This document shows, in pieces, positions 23,606 through 31,303 of a stretch of 38,117 nt of DNA; position 1 is the stretch's first letter, and every line of letters starts with the position of its first letter. The notes below the pieces were generated by a model, which saw only the letters and a program-made list of their open reading frames with translations, was not told the origin of the DNA and made no database searches. A program made the translations under genes and the position numbers. The stretch lies in NCBI GenBank assembly GCA_045580005.1, contig JAZNMZ010000071.1, positions 1-38,117 of the forward strand. The letters run 5' to 3'. This DNA is from UMGS1052 sp045580005. GTDB taxonomy: Bacteria; Bacillota; Clostridia; Oscillospirales; CAG-382.

Positions 23606-23686
23606 ATGAATTTTATTACTTGGTTTGTAATTGTTATTGCAATAATAGTTCCCGTTGCAACATTTCTCTTTCATAATAAAGAATAA
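23606..23686 (+). CDS. 26-aa single-TM peptide
   Basis: A short ORF starting ATG with AAAGGAG 7 bases upstream. It encodes MNFITWFVIVIAIIVPVATF then LFHNKE: one hydrophobic helix of about 20 residues with a short charged tail. Such peptides may be toxin-like, regulatory or spurious. The good ribosome-binding site and complete TM design favour a real gene. No antisense RNA or toxin partner is apparent; the palindromic repeat lies 28 bases upstream. Confidence 0.45.
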   Translation: MNFITWFVIVIAIIVPVATFLFHNKE

Positions 23687-23700
23687 TTTTTTGCCCTAAC

Positions 23701-23739
23701 TTGACACGAACCTAGTAAAGGTTGTCGAATATTGTCGAA
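23701..23739 (+). promoter_or_regulatory. Promoter region with perfect tandem Spo0A-type boxes before the GDPD gene
   Basis: TTGACA at 23701-23706 could be a -35; the matching -10 is poor (GAATAT, 23727-23732). TGTCGAA occurs twice, 23723-23729 and 23733-23739, exactly 10 bases apart, both perfect 0A boxes. They cover the region between -10 and the ribosome-binding site, a position where bound Spo0A would repress. Confidence 0.5.
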
Positions 23740-23752
23740 AGGAGTTTGTTGT

Positions 23753-24481
23753 ATGAATACAATAAAAATTAATTCTAACAGAGTAAGGATAATAGCACAC
23801 AGAGGTTTAAGCGGTATTGAAAGAGAGAATACTTGTCCTGCATTTGTTGCAGCAGGAAACAGGAGTTATTTTGGTATAGAAACAGATGTGCATGTTTCAA
23901 AGGATGGCAAATTTGTAATTATCCATGATGAAACAACGGAAAGAGTTTCTTTAGGAGAGTATAACATAAATGTAGAAGAAAATGATTGTTCAGCCTTTCA
24001 GGAAATAGTTCTTCCTGATTTAGATAACACAACAGAAAGAAAAGACATAAGAATTCCACTTCTAAAAGAATGCATAATGGTATGCAAAAAGTATGAAAAA
24101 ATTTGTGTGCTTGAAATAAAAAATCATTTTGAAAAAGAAAATATAGAGAAGCTTATAAATGAAATTAAAGAATTGAACTACATTGAAAATGTTATTTTTA
24201 TCTCATTTGATTTTGATAACTGTGTTAATGTTAGAAAATATCTTCCTGAAAATGATGTTCAGTTTCTTACATCAAAGGAAATTACTAACGAGTTGATAGA
24301 AAAGTTATGCGAAAATAACCTTAACCTTGATATATATTATAAACAGTTGGATGCAGAAAATATAAAGCTTTTACATTCAAAGGGAATTAAAGTGAATTGC
24401 TGGACTTGTGATGATAAAGAAGCTGCTGAAAAATTAGTTTCTTATGGTGTTGACTATATAACAAGTAATATATTAGAATAA
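23753..24481 (+). CDS. GDPD-family phosphodiesterase, soluble
   Basis: A 242-aa glycerophosphodiester phosphodiesterase-family protein, a TIM-barrel hydrolysing glycerophosphodiesters to glycerol-3-phosphate and an alcohol. Family residues are visible: AHRGLSG with the first His, EN at residues near 28, the metal site ETDVHVSKDGK, the second His in IIHDET, and LEIK. No signal peptide, so it should be cytoplasmic, which is unusual for a scavenging role. ATG 23753 follows AAAGGAG by 9 bases. It is strongly AT-rich and lies upstream of the TIR gene; a second GDPD follows that gene. Spo0A-type boxes precede it. Confidence 0.85.
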   Translation: MNTIKINSNRVRIIAHRGLSGIERENTCPAFVAAGNRSYFGIETDVHVSKDGKFVIIHDETTERVSLGEYNINVEENDCSAFQEIVLPDLDNTTERKDIRIPLLKECIMVCKKYEKICVLEIKNHFEKENIEKLINEIKELNYIENVIFISFDFDNCVNVRKYLPENDVQFLTSKEITNELIEKLCENNLNLDIYYKQLDAENIKLLHSKGIKVNCWTCDDKEAAEKLVSYGVDYITSNILE

Positions 24482-24518
24482 CCTTATTTTAGATTTGACT
24501 TAATTTACAGTAAAAAGG

Positions 24519-24600
24519 TTGGCATCCAGTTTATACAGTCTTTATAGTAAGGATGTCGGAAAATGCAAAAAATAACCACAAAATGTCGAAACATTTTGAA
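24519..24600 (+). promoter_or_regulatory. Promoter and Spo0A-type boxes upstream of the TIR-ThuA gene
   Basis: TTGGCA (24519-24524), 18 bases, TATAGT (24543-24548) is a plausible promoter. Downstream are TGTCGGA (24554) and a tandem pair TGTCGAA (24584-24590) plus weak TTTTGAA (24594-24600). The two TGTCG units are 30 bases apart, three helical turns. Confidence 0.4.
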
Positions 24601-24648
24601 GAGTGTAATATGATGTAAAAATATACAAATTAGGAAAGAGGAAAGATT

Positions 24649-25740
24649 ATGAATTATCAAGTGTTCGTTAGTTATAGAAGAATGGGTGGAGAAGCACTTG
24701 CTTATTTGGTGTATGAAAAACTGTCTAATTTAGGCTATAAGGTGTTCTATGATATTGAATCGTTATCGTCTGGTAAGTTTAATACCAAACTATATGAGGT
24801 AATAGATTTATGTAAAGATGTTATTGTTATATTGCCTCCTGGTGGTTTGGATAGATGTGCTGATGATGAAGATTGGTTGAGGTATGAGATTTCATATGCG
24901 ATTGAAAAGGGAAAGAACTTAATACCGGTGTTTATGAATGGCTTTCAGTGGCCTGAAAATATGCCTGATAATATAATTGAATTGAAAAATTATAATGGTG
25001 TTAATGTAACCTTCGACTTCTTTGATGGGTTTATACGAAAATTACAAAAAAATCTTGTGATAAATGAAGAAAAAAACTTGCTACATAAAGAGGGACAGCC
25101 TTTAAAACATATTTTAATGTGGGGGGATTTTGAATCTGGCGTTTTGAATAAGCTAATAAAAAGATTGGACATGGATAAAGGGTATTATTTTGAAATTTTG
25201 ATAGATCCCGTTGAAATACTTTCAAAAGAATTGTCGTGCATTGATACAATTGTTTTGATTGACACAGATGTAACAAAGCTTTCAAACAATGATGAGGTGA
25301 TTCAAAAAATTAATGACACGTTAATAGATTATGTAGATTCTGGTGGAAGGTTGGTTGTAACACATGATCTAATTTATAGAAGAACAAGGAACGATGGGTT
25401 ACAAAAATTGCTCGGTTGTCGCATTACAAACTTTCAATCAGCAGACATAATCAAATATAAAAAAACAGATTTATGTAATGAGTTAAATCATTTTTCGGAG
25501 TTGCCAGATGAATTCGAATTACACGATGGGGAATTTTGCTGGGGACAATATGCTCCAGACGTAGAAGTGTTTTTTGAAACAGAAGATGGAATCCCTCTTG
25601 TTTTCAGTAGAGAATATGGAAATGGTGTATGTGTATGGATGAATCCTGGTGATTATAAAGAATATCCCCCGCAATCTATTGTGAAACCAGAAAAAGAATT
25701 TATACAGATGCTTAAAGAAGCAATATTAATTGAATATTAA
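24649..25740 (+). CDS. TIR domain protein with C-terminal ThuA/GATase1-like domain
   Basis: A 363-aa protein. Residues 1-135 are a TIR domain: QVFVSYRR at the start, GYKVFYDIESLSSGKF, and a conserved Glu80 in EDWLRYEI at the position of the NAD-cleaving glutamate of catalytic TIRs. Residues 152-363 resemble a ThuA/class I glutamine-amidotransferase-like fold: HILMWGD, TIVLIDTD, LIDYVDSGGRLVVTHDL and EYGNGVCVWMNPGDY. I infer that TIR consumes or converts NAD while the second domain senses or binds a ligand. It follows a GDPD gene and is 14 bases from a second. Defence or signalling is likely, not proven. The gene is AT-rich, as if acquired. Confidence 0.8.
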   Translation: MNYQVFVSYRRMGGEALAYLVYEKLSNLGYKVFYDIESLSSGKFNTKLYEVIDLCKDVIVILPPGGLDRCADDEDWLRYEISYAIEKGKNLIPVFMNGFQWPENMPDNIIELKNYNGVNVTFDFFDGFIRKLQKNLVINEEKNLLHKEGQPLKHILMWGDFESGVLNKLIKRLDMDKGYYFEILIDPVEILSKELSCIDTIVLIDTDVTKLSNNDEVIQKINDTLIDYVDSGGRLVVTHDLIYRRTRNDGLQKLLGCRITNFQSADIIKYKKTDLCNELNHFSELPDEFELHDGEFCWGQYAPDVEVFFETEDGIPLVFSREYGNGVCVWMNPGDYKEYPPQSIVKPEKEFIQMLKEAILIEY

Positions 25741-25754
25741 AAGGTGATCATAAA

Positions 25755-26567
25755 ATGGAAATATTACTTGTTGTATTTTTAATTATTATATGTGCGTACA
25801 TATTGTGCTTGAAAACAAATAAAAGATATAGAGAGGACTTTAGTCCATATATGGAAGCGTATGTTGCTCATAGAGGATTGTTTAACAATGATAACGGATG
25901 CCCTGAAAATTCAAAAATGGCATTCGAGCAAGCAGTTGAATCAAAATACTGCATAGAGTTAGATGTTCAGCTTACTAAAGATGGAGAATTGGTTGTTTTT
26001 CATGATAATGACTTAAAGAGAATGTGTGGAGTCGAAAAGAAATTATCTGAATGTACATATAGTCAACTTCAAGAATACAATTTACTTGGAACGGAACAAA
26101 AAATACCTACATTTACAGAGGTTCTTTCAATTATTGATAAAAAAGTTCCACTAATAATTGAAATAAAAACAGATGGGGAATATAAAGATTTATGTAAAAA
26201 AACGGCACAGATTTTAAGTACTTATAATGGGGAATTCTGCATTGAATCTTTTCACCCTATGGCAGTTGCATGGTTTAGAAAAAATTGTCCGCATATACTT
26301 AGAGGGCAATTATCAACGGATTACAAGAAAGATGATTTGGGAAGAAATCCTTTAGAATCATTTGCATTGACAAATTTATTATTTAATTTCTATACGAGAC
26401 CAGATTTTATTGCATTCAATCATAAATACAAAAAGAATTTTTCATATCAGATATGCAAAAAAATTTATAATCCGATAAATGTTGCATGGACTATTCGAAA
26501 TGAGGAAGAATTAAATAATGCTTTAAATGATTTTGATATTATTATTTTTGATAGCTTTATACCTTAA
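25755..26567 (+). CDS. GDPD-family phosphodiesterase, membrane-anchored
   Basis: A 270-aa GDPD-family protein with an N-terminal membrane helix (residues 2-20, LLVVFLIIICAYILCL) followed by the barrel: AYVAHRGLFNND, ENSKMAFEQAV, IELDVQLTKDGELVVFHDN and IEIKTDGEY carry the metal and acid-base residues. The catalytic part would be just outside or along the membrane. AAGGTGAT precedes the ATG. It starts 14 bases after the TIR gene and is probably co-transcribed with it. It differs clearly from the soluble GDPD upstream, so the pair is not a recent duplication. Confidence 0.87.
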   Translation: MEILLVVFLIIICAYILCLKTNKRYREDFSPYMEAYVAHRGLFNNDNGCPENSKMAFEQAVESKYCIELDVQLTKDGELVVFHDNDLKRMCGVEKKLSECTYSQLQEYNLLGTEQKIPTFTEVLSIIDKKVPLIIEIKTDGEYKDLCKKTAQILSTYNGEFCIESFHPMAVAWFRKNCPHILRGQLSTDYKKDDLGRNPLESFALTNLLFNFYTRPDFIAFNHKYKKNFSYQICKKIYNPINVAWTIRNEEELNNALNDFDIIIFDSFIP

Positions 26568-26680
26568 AAAGCGTGATCATAACATGATGCTAAAACTACA
26601 ATAGAGAAATTTATAGATAGTTGTTTGATCATATTTAACGTGTATTTTGCATCTAAACCGTCTATCCCGCATATAAAGAA

Positions 26681-26697
26681 TGTCGAATAATGCCGAA
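26681..26697 (+). promoter_or_regulatory. Tandem Spo0A-type boxes before the DUF559 element
   Basis: TGTCGAA (26681-26687) and TGCCGAA (26691-26697), 10-base period, both fitting TGNCGAA. Preceded by TATAAAGAA exactly as at the 23432 site. The boxes end 7 bases before the left arm of the element. Confidence 0.5.
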
Positions 26698-26704
26698 ATC
26701 AAAA

Positions 26705-27152
26705 AAAGCCTCCCTTGTGTAAAGGGAGGTGGCTCGAAGAGTCGGAGGGATTGTAAATGGATAGAAAACATAACAGTAAAATAGTTCCATTTGCAAAGGA
26801 ACTTAGAAAGAATATGACCAAAGAAGAAAAACACCTTTGGTATGATTTCTTAAGAAATTATCCTGTAAGGTTTACAAGGCAGAAGGTGTTAGGCAAATAC
26901 ATAGCAGACTTCTATTGCGCAAAAGCAAATCTTGTTATTGAATTAGATGGCTCTCAACATTATGAAGATGAAGGTCTTATAAACGATGAAAAGAGAACTG
27001 CGTATTTAGAACAATACGGAATAATGGTAATAAGAATATCAAATCTTGATGTATTAAAAAACTTTGAAGGGGTTTGCATGTATATTGATAATGAGGTGAA
27101 ACAATCCCTCAGTCAGCTATGCTGACAGCTCCCTTTACACAAGGGAGCCTTT
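26705..27152 (+). mobile_element. Inverted-repeat element carrying a DUF559 endonuclease gene
   Basis: Left arm 26705-26754 and right arm 27101-27152 are inverted copies: AAAGCCTCCCTTGTGTAAAG and its relative in the right arm differ at one base over 20, then diverge in the small second hairpin and rejoin at GAGGGATTGT. Each arm folds on itself (CTCCCT/AGGGAG, GGCTC/GAGTC, GTCAGC/GCTGAC). The DUF559 gene fills the inside. A perfect target duplication is not evident; GAAAT occurs near both outer edges but not at matching distances. No transposase motif is present. Confidence 0.75.
26757..27125 (+). CDS. DUF559 endonuclease-like protein (Vsr/PD-(D/E)XK fold)
   Basis: A 122-aa protein of the DUF559 family, related to very-short-patch-repair endonucleases. 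The core is RNYPVRFTRQKVLGKYIADF with Asp51, then LVIELDGSQHY with Glu62 and Asp64, fitting a PD-(D/E)XK-type site, and the C-terminal VIRISNLDVLKNFEGV. GGAGGG, 7 bases before the ATG, belongs to the left inverted repeat. The last residues QSLSQLC and the TGA stop are encoded by the right inverted repeat. So the gene and the repeats are one unit. The reaction (nicking of mismatched or hairpin DNA?) is not known. Confidence 0.85.
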   Translation: MDRKHNSKIVPFAKELRKNMTKEEKHLWYDFLRNYPVRFTRQKVLGKYIADFYCAKANLVIELDGSQHYEDEGLINDEKRTAYLEQYGIMVIRISNLDVLKNFEGVCMYIDNEVKQSLSQLC

Positions 27153-27174
27153 AGAAATTGCAAAGGAGAATATT

Positions 27175-27261
27175 TTGAGGAAAAAGATTTTTGACATAAT
27201 TGAACCATCACAAAAGAGCAGTCCTTATAATTGTGCCTATGGCACAGAAAACGATAAATAA
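27175..27261 (+). pseudogene. Short ORF, possible remnant of an ion-channel-like gene or leader peptide
   Basis: TTG start with AAAGGAG upstream opens a 28-residue frame beginning MRKKIFDIIEPSQKSSPYN and stopping at 27261. The first 11 residues look like the N-terminus of voltage-gated ion transporter proteins of Clostridia (RKKIFEIIEP type), but no membrane part follows. It may be a truncated gene cut by arrival of the TIR-NACHT-LRR gene, or a leader peptide. Low certainty. Confidence 0.25.
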
Positions 27262-27283
27262 AAAACAGGGAGCAGTAAAGAAA

Positions 27284-30200
27284 ATGAAACGCACCGATAT
27301 TAAGCAACACGATGTATTTATAAGCTGGACGGGCAGGGACCAATACCTTAAAAATCAAATAGTGGAATACCTGCGCGCTCATGACATAAGGTGTCTTGAG
27401 TCGGACGAGAACTGCAGCGGAGATTTTCGTCAGTGGAGCAGAGAGGCGGTTGGAGCCTGCAGCATATTTTTGCTCATTATGACCGAAAACACGCTTGAGA
27501 GTGAGTATGTTCCCATTGAGGTCGAGGAATATAAAAAGCTCGAGGAATACGAAAACCGCATTGTTCCTGTAGTGTCGAGTCTGGAGCTGTATCAGAATGC
27601 CCCGTGGGGTATCAGTGAGTACGGCAGCGCTGTGATACTTGACGGACACACCGCAACAGAGGAGCATCTTAAAGCTATTCTTCGTAAAACAGAGTCGCTT
27701 ATTATCAATCTTCTTGACAGAGTTTATAAAAAGGCTACCGAGCCCGACTATATGAAGCTCATTCCACTTTATAAAACAAAAACTCTCAGTGACGCGCAGT
27801 ATGACTATTCTGCTCTTTATATTCCGAGAACGCTTGCCGAGGTTGACGAAAACCGCAATGTCATCACCGACTTTACAACAACAGCGGGACTTATAAAAAG
27901 CTCTGATATACTCTTTATCTGTGGAGCGGCAGGAAGCGGAAAAACGAGATATATCGACCAGATAAGGAAAGACGCGCAGGATGACGCTATCGTTATATCC
28001 TTGTCCTGTCATAAGCTTAGTGATAACTCAGAGGGCTTGTTTGCGGCTATGTATGAGGAATTTCACCGTGTTTGCGGCAACAGGTATTTTTATACTACAG
28101 AGGATTTCAAAAGTCTTCTCAACTCACGCCGCCTTGTTGTTATTCTTGACGGTATGGACGAAATATCAACAGAGGCCGGAACAAGAAAACTGCTCTCTAC
28201 GGTGGAGGATTATTACAGAGCAAACAGCGACGGCACTTCGCTTGTTTTTACAAGCCGCAACGAAAACGATGCAAAGGTTATTGCAATGAACGGCAAGACG
28301 GTACGCCGTTTTATGCTTGAAAAGCTCAACGAGGACGAGATAAGATCTCTAGGAAACAACCTTTTCTCGCTGTTTGGCTCACAGGAAAAAAGCGAGGCGT
28401 TTTATGAGCGTATAAAAGATCTGAACGACGAAATCAGAACAAATCCGCTTCTGCTCTCGCAGATGGCGATAGTATATGAGGACTTGGGCGAGATACCAAA
28501 GACTGTAGCGGGCATCTATGACGCAATATCGGAAATCACCCTCAAACTAGACCGCAATAAAGAGCTGAGCGGAATCCCTGAGAGCTATTTTGATATGGTG
28601 ACAAACCGTATGATGCATATTCTCAAGGCGTTTTCCAAGGAGAGATACACGCTGCTTTCAAACGGCAGAAGTATCGATGTTGTCAAGATATTCGTACATA
28701 TTCTCAAGGAACGCTACGGCGACGAAAGCGGCGAGCGTGCCGAATTTCTTGTTGAATACTTGCACAATCGGGCAATCCTGGTTGACGGCGAGTTTTATCA
28801 CAAGATGTTTCTCGAATATTTTACTGCCGTCGCATACTACGAGCAGGTATTTGATGAGTACGACGAAATAGAAAATGAAGAAGCGCTTCGCGAGCTTTTC
28901 GAACAATATTCCAATCCTTATTGGTCGACGGTTATCAGTCTTTTCCTGACAAAAGCCGACAGCAAAATTGACGCACACACAACAGAAAAGCTTTATAAAA
29001 AGCTGCTGTCTTTTGCCAATGTTCTTGACTATGTGCTTTTGTTTGACACAGTATGCGATATAGAGCGCAACAGGGAGGCAGCGCAAACCGAGCTCGTTTA
29101 TGATATTCTGTATAAATCAGCAGAAAAAGTCTTTCCGCCTTACGGACCGCTCTTTTATTATGTTCCCGAATATAATCTGTATAAGCAGACGGTCAAGGCT
29201 GCGTCGCTTCTTTCGGGAAACGCGCGCGCCCTTGCACTTGTGCGAGATGTGTGCTTTATTTTCGGACAGTATGATTCGGTGCGCGATGTGACGGAGAATG
29301 TCGATGCCGCGGCGCTGTTTAACGCCTCCGAGGGCGAGCTTTCGGGAGTGCGCAGGGCACTTTGCGAGCTGTTTTATATAGGCGAAACATCATTTGACGG
29401 AGGAACCGATATTTACCCGAGATGCTTTAATGTCGCCGAGGCAAAAAGCCTTATGCAGACAGGCTGCGGCCTTTGGGACATGATGACAGAGCCTTTTGTA
29501 GACGAGCTTTCTTTGTATGAACACGAAAATTACAACGAGCTTAACGGCGAGCTTATAGGCTTTGTTGCCTGTCCTTATCATAAGAAGAACATGGAAAAGT
29601 TCTTCAATCAAAAGTCAATGGCTAAGGTTTTCGGCCTTGCTCTTTCGCCTACAATAAATATTGTATTTACATATATTTCTATCTATCGTAAGAGAATAAA
29701 GGTTTTGTATTTTCCCGAGAACTGCACAGCCTTTTCGTATGATTTCGACTTACATATAATAACCGATTTTGCCTACTACTGGCAGGACGGACATCTGGCT
29801 TATGCGAGAAGAAAAAAAGAGCTTACCATCCCCGGGTTCCTTGAGGATATTATACCGTTTTCTTTCAGAAGATTTGTCGAGGCAGAAAAAATAACGGTAT
29901 CTGAGGGAGTAAAAAGGATTGACAAAAACGCTTTTTCAGGCTGTAAGGAGCTGCGCGTACTGGAGCTTCCCGAGAGCCTTGAAGAAGTCGAGCTGAGCCT
30001 GCTTGCATACAAACAGCTGCATACTGTTGTTGCCCCGAAAAGGGTTTATGAAATGATAGAAAAGAGTGTCGGCAAGTCAAATATCGAAAAGACTCAGGAC
30101 TGTCCCGATAACAGCAACAAGGTTGTCATAACGCTCAGAGAAATAGTCGGAGGAGTTATCAACAGCAAGTACCGTGGCCGCGAGGACCTTAAAACAATCA

Positions 30201-31273
30201 AGGTGAGTTCGGCTAACAATGTAGGCGAGTCGGCGTTTGAGGACTGTGTAAATCTTGTTGATGTAAAGCTACCGAACGAGCTTAGTGAGTTTAAAAAGAA
30301 CTCGTTCAAAAACTGTCACAGCCTCGTGGATGTTATGATGCCCAACACTCTTGCCGTCATAGGTGAATCGGCATTTGAAAATTGCACATCCCTCTGGCGT
30401 GTATTTTTGCCCGACAGCCTGCAGATTGTTGAAGAAAAGGCGTTTAAGGGCTGTACAAAGCTGAGCAGACTCTTTCTGGCAGACAATATGACCACGATAA
30501 AGAGCAGAGCGTTCGAAAACTGCATAAGTCTTAAGAATGTACATCTGCCCCCGAAGATTCAGTTTGTTGCAAGCGATGCTTTTGCAGGCTGTACCTCGAT
30601 AAAAACGGCAAAAGTGCCGGTGGGGTTTGTGGTGCCCGAGGGACTGTTTGCCGACGAGGTCGAGATTTCTTGTTATTTCCCTACAAAGAAAAAGAAGAAG
30701 ACTCCCGAAATTTTAGAGCAGTCAGAAGTGCCAAGGTCTGATATTGAGGGGATTTTTGACCGTAACGCACAGGTAGAAATTGTCGAGAGCAGCGATGAGA
30801 GCCTTTACAGATCAAAGTATGTCGGTTGCGCAGGAATAACATCCCTTGTTGTATCAGACGGCGTGACAAAGATATCGGATATGTGCTTCAAGGATTGCGT
30901 GCGGCTTTCGTCGATTGAGCTTCCGCTGACTCTGCAGAGCATTTACAAGGCTGTGTTCAGTGGTTGCGAGGCGCTTGAGTCAATCACCATACCCTTTAAT
31001 ACAAGACTTATCGGTAATTCTGCGTTTGAAAACTGTATAAATCTCAGGGATCTGAAGATCTACCACAGAATGGTCCGTATCGGACACCGTGCTTTTTATG
31101 GTTGCAAGTCGCTTGAACATATTAATATCCCCGTATCTGTGAGAAGAATAGGCAAAGAAGCCTTTGCAGGCTGCACAGGACTCAAATCGGTAACTATCAG
31201 TGCAAACTTCAAAGAGAATATAGAGTATATTTTCGGCGATATTGATTACAGTATCATAACTTTTGTTTATTAA
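27284..31273 (+). CDS. TIR-NACHT-LRR protein (bacterial NLR-like immune receptor)
   Basis: A 1329-aa multidomain protein. TIR at residues 8-145: HDVFISWTGRD, with Glu79 in SEYVPIEV as the candidate NADase glutamate. STAND/NACHT ATPase from about 200: Walker A GAAGSGKT at 214-221, Walker B VVILDGMDE with Asp289, sensor TSRNEND. A helical middle follows (about 370-850). From about 860 to the end are BspA-like LRR_5 repeats in three blocks (IGESAFENCTSL, VEEKAFKGCTKL, IGHRAFYGCKSL) split by lysine-rich linkers. TIR effector, NACHT switch and LRR sensor is the plant TNL order. ATG 27284 is chosen with GGGAG 11 bases upstream. Base usage matches the core genes, unlike the island before it. Confidence 0.9.
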   Translation: MKRTDIKQHDVFISWTGRDQYLKNQIVEYLRAHDIRCLESDENCSGDFRQWSREAVGACSIFLLIMTENTLESEYVPIEVEEYKKLEEYENRIVPVVSSLELYQNAPWGISEYGSAVILDGHTATEEHLKAILRKTESLIINLLDRVYKKATEPDYMKLIPLYKTKTLSDAQYDYSALYIPRTLAEVDENRNVITDFTTTAGLIKSSDILFICGAAGSGKTRYIDQIRKDAQDDAIVISLSCHKLSDNSEGLFAAMYEEFHRVCGNRYFYTTEDFKSLLNSRRLVVILDGMDEISTEAGTRKLLSTVEDYYRANSDGTSLVFTSRNENDAKVIAMNGKTVRRFMLEKLNEDEIRSLGNNLFSLFGSQEKSEAFYERIKDLNDEIRTNPLLLSQMAIVYEDLGEIPKTVAGIYDAISEITLKLDRNKELSGIPESYFDMVTNRMMHILKAFSKERYTLLSNGRSIDVVKIFVHILKERYGDESGERAEFLVEYLHNRAILVDGEFYHKMFLEYFTAVAYYEQVFDEYDEIENEEALRELFEQYSNPYWSTVISLFLTKADSKIDAHTTEKLYKKLLSFANVLDYVLLFDTVCDIERNREAAQTELVYDILYKSAEKVFPPYGPLFYYVPEYNLYKQTVKAASLLSGNARALALVRDVCFIFGQYDSVRDVTENVDAAALFNASEGELSGVRRALCELFYIGETSFDGGTDIYPRCFNVAEAKSLMQTGCGLWDMMTEPFVDELSLYEHENYNELNGELIGFVACPYHKKNMEKFFNQKSMAKVFGLALSPTINIVFTYISIYRKRIKVLYFPENCTAFSYDFDLHIITDFAYYWQDGHLAYARRKKELTIPGFLEDIIPFSFRRFVEAEKITVSEGVKRIDKNAFSGCKELRVLELPESLEEVELSLLAYKQLHTVVAPKRVYEMIEKSVGKSNIEKTQDCPDNSNKVVITLREIVGGVINSKYRGREDLKTIKVSSANNVGESAFEDCVNLVDVKLPNELSEFKKNSFKNCHSLVDVMMPNTLAVIGESAFENCTSLWRVFLPDSLQIVEEKAFKGCTKLSRLFLADNMTTIKSRAFENCISLKNVHLPPKIQFVASDAFAGCTSIKTAKVPVGFVVPEGLFADEVEISCYFPTKKKKKTPEILEQSEVPRSDIEGIFDRNAQVEIVESSDESLYRSKYVGCAGITSLVVSDGVTKISDMCFKDCVRLSSIELPLTLQSIYKAVFSGCEALESITIPFNTRLIGNSAFENCINLRDLKIYHRMVRIGHRAFYGCKSLEHINIPVSVRRIGKEAFAGCTGLKSVTISANFKENIEYIFGDIDYSIITFVY

Positions 31274-31303
31274 TATATTATATTGGAGTATACAAAAAAC
31301 GAT

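Noticed and set aside
26695..27158. GAAAT on both sides of the DUF559 element as target-site duplication
   Set aside because: The distances from the arms differ (4 versus 1 base) and five A/T-rich bases match easily by chance.
27113..28012. 299-aa open frame on the minus strand opposite the start of the NLR-like gene
   Set aside because: It covers the TIR-coding part antisense, lacks recognisable domains and would run through the right arm of the DUF559 element.
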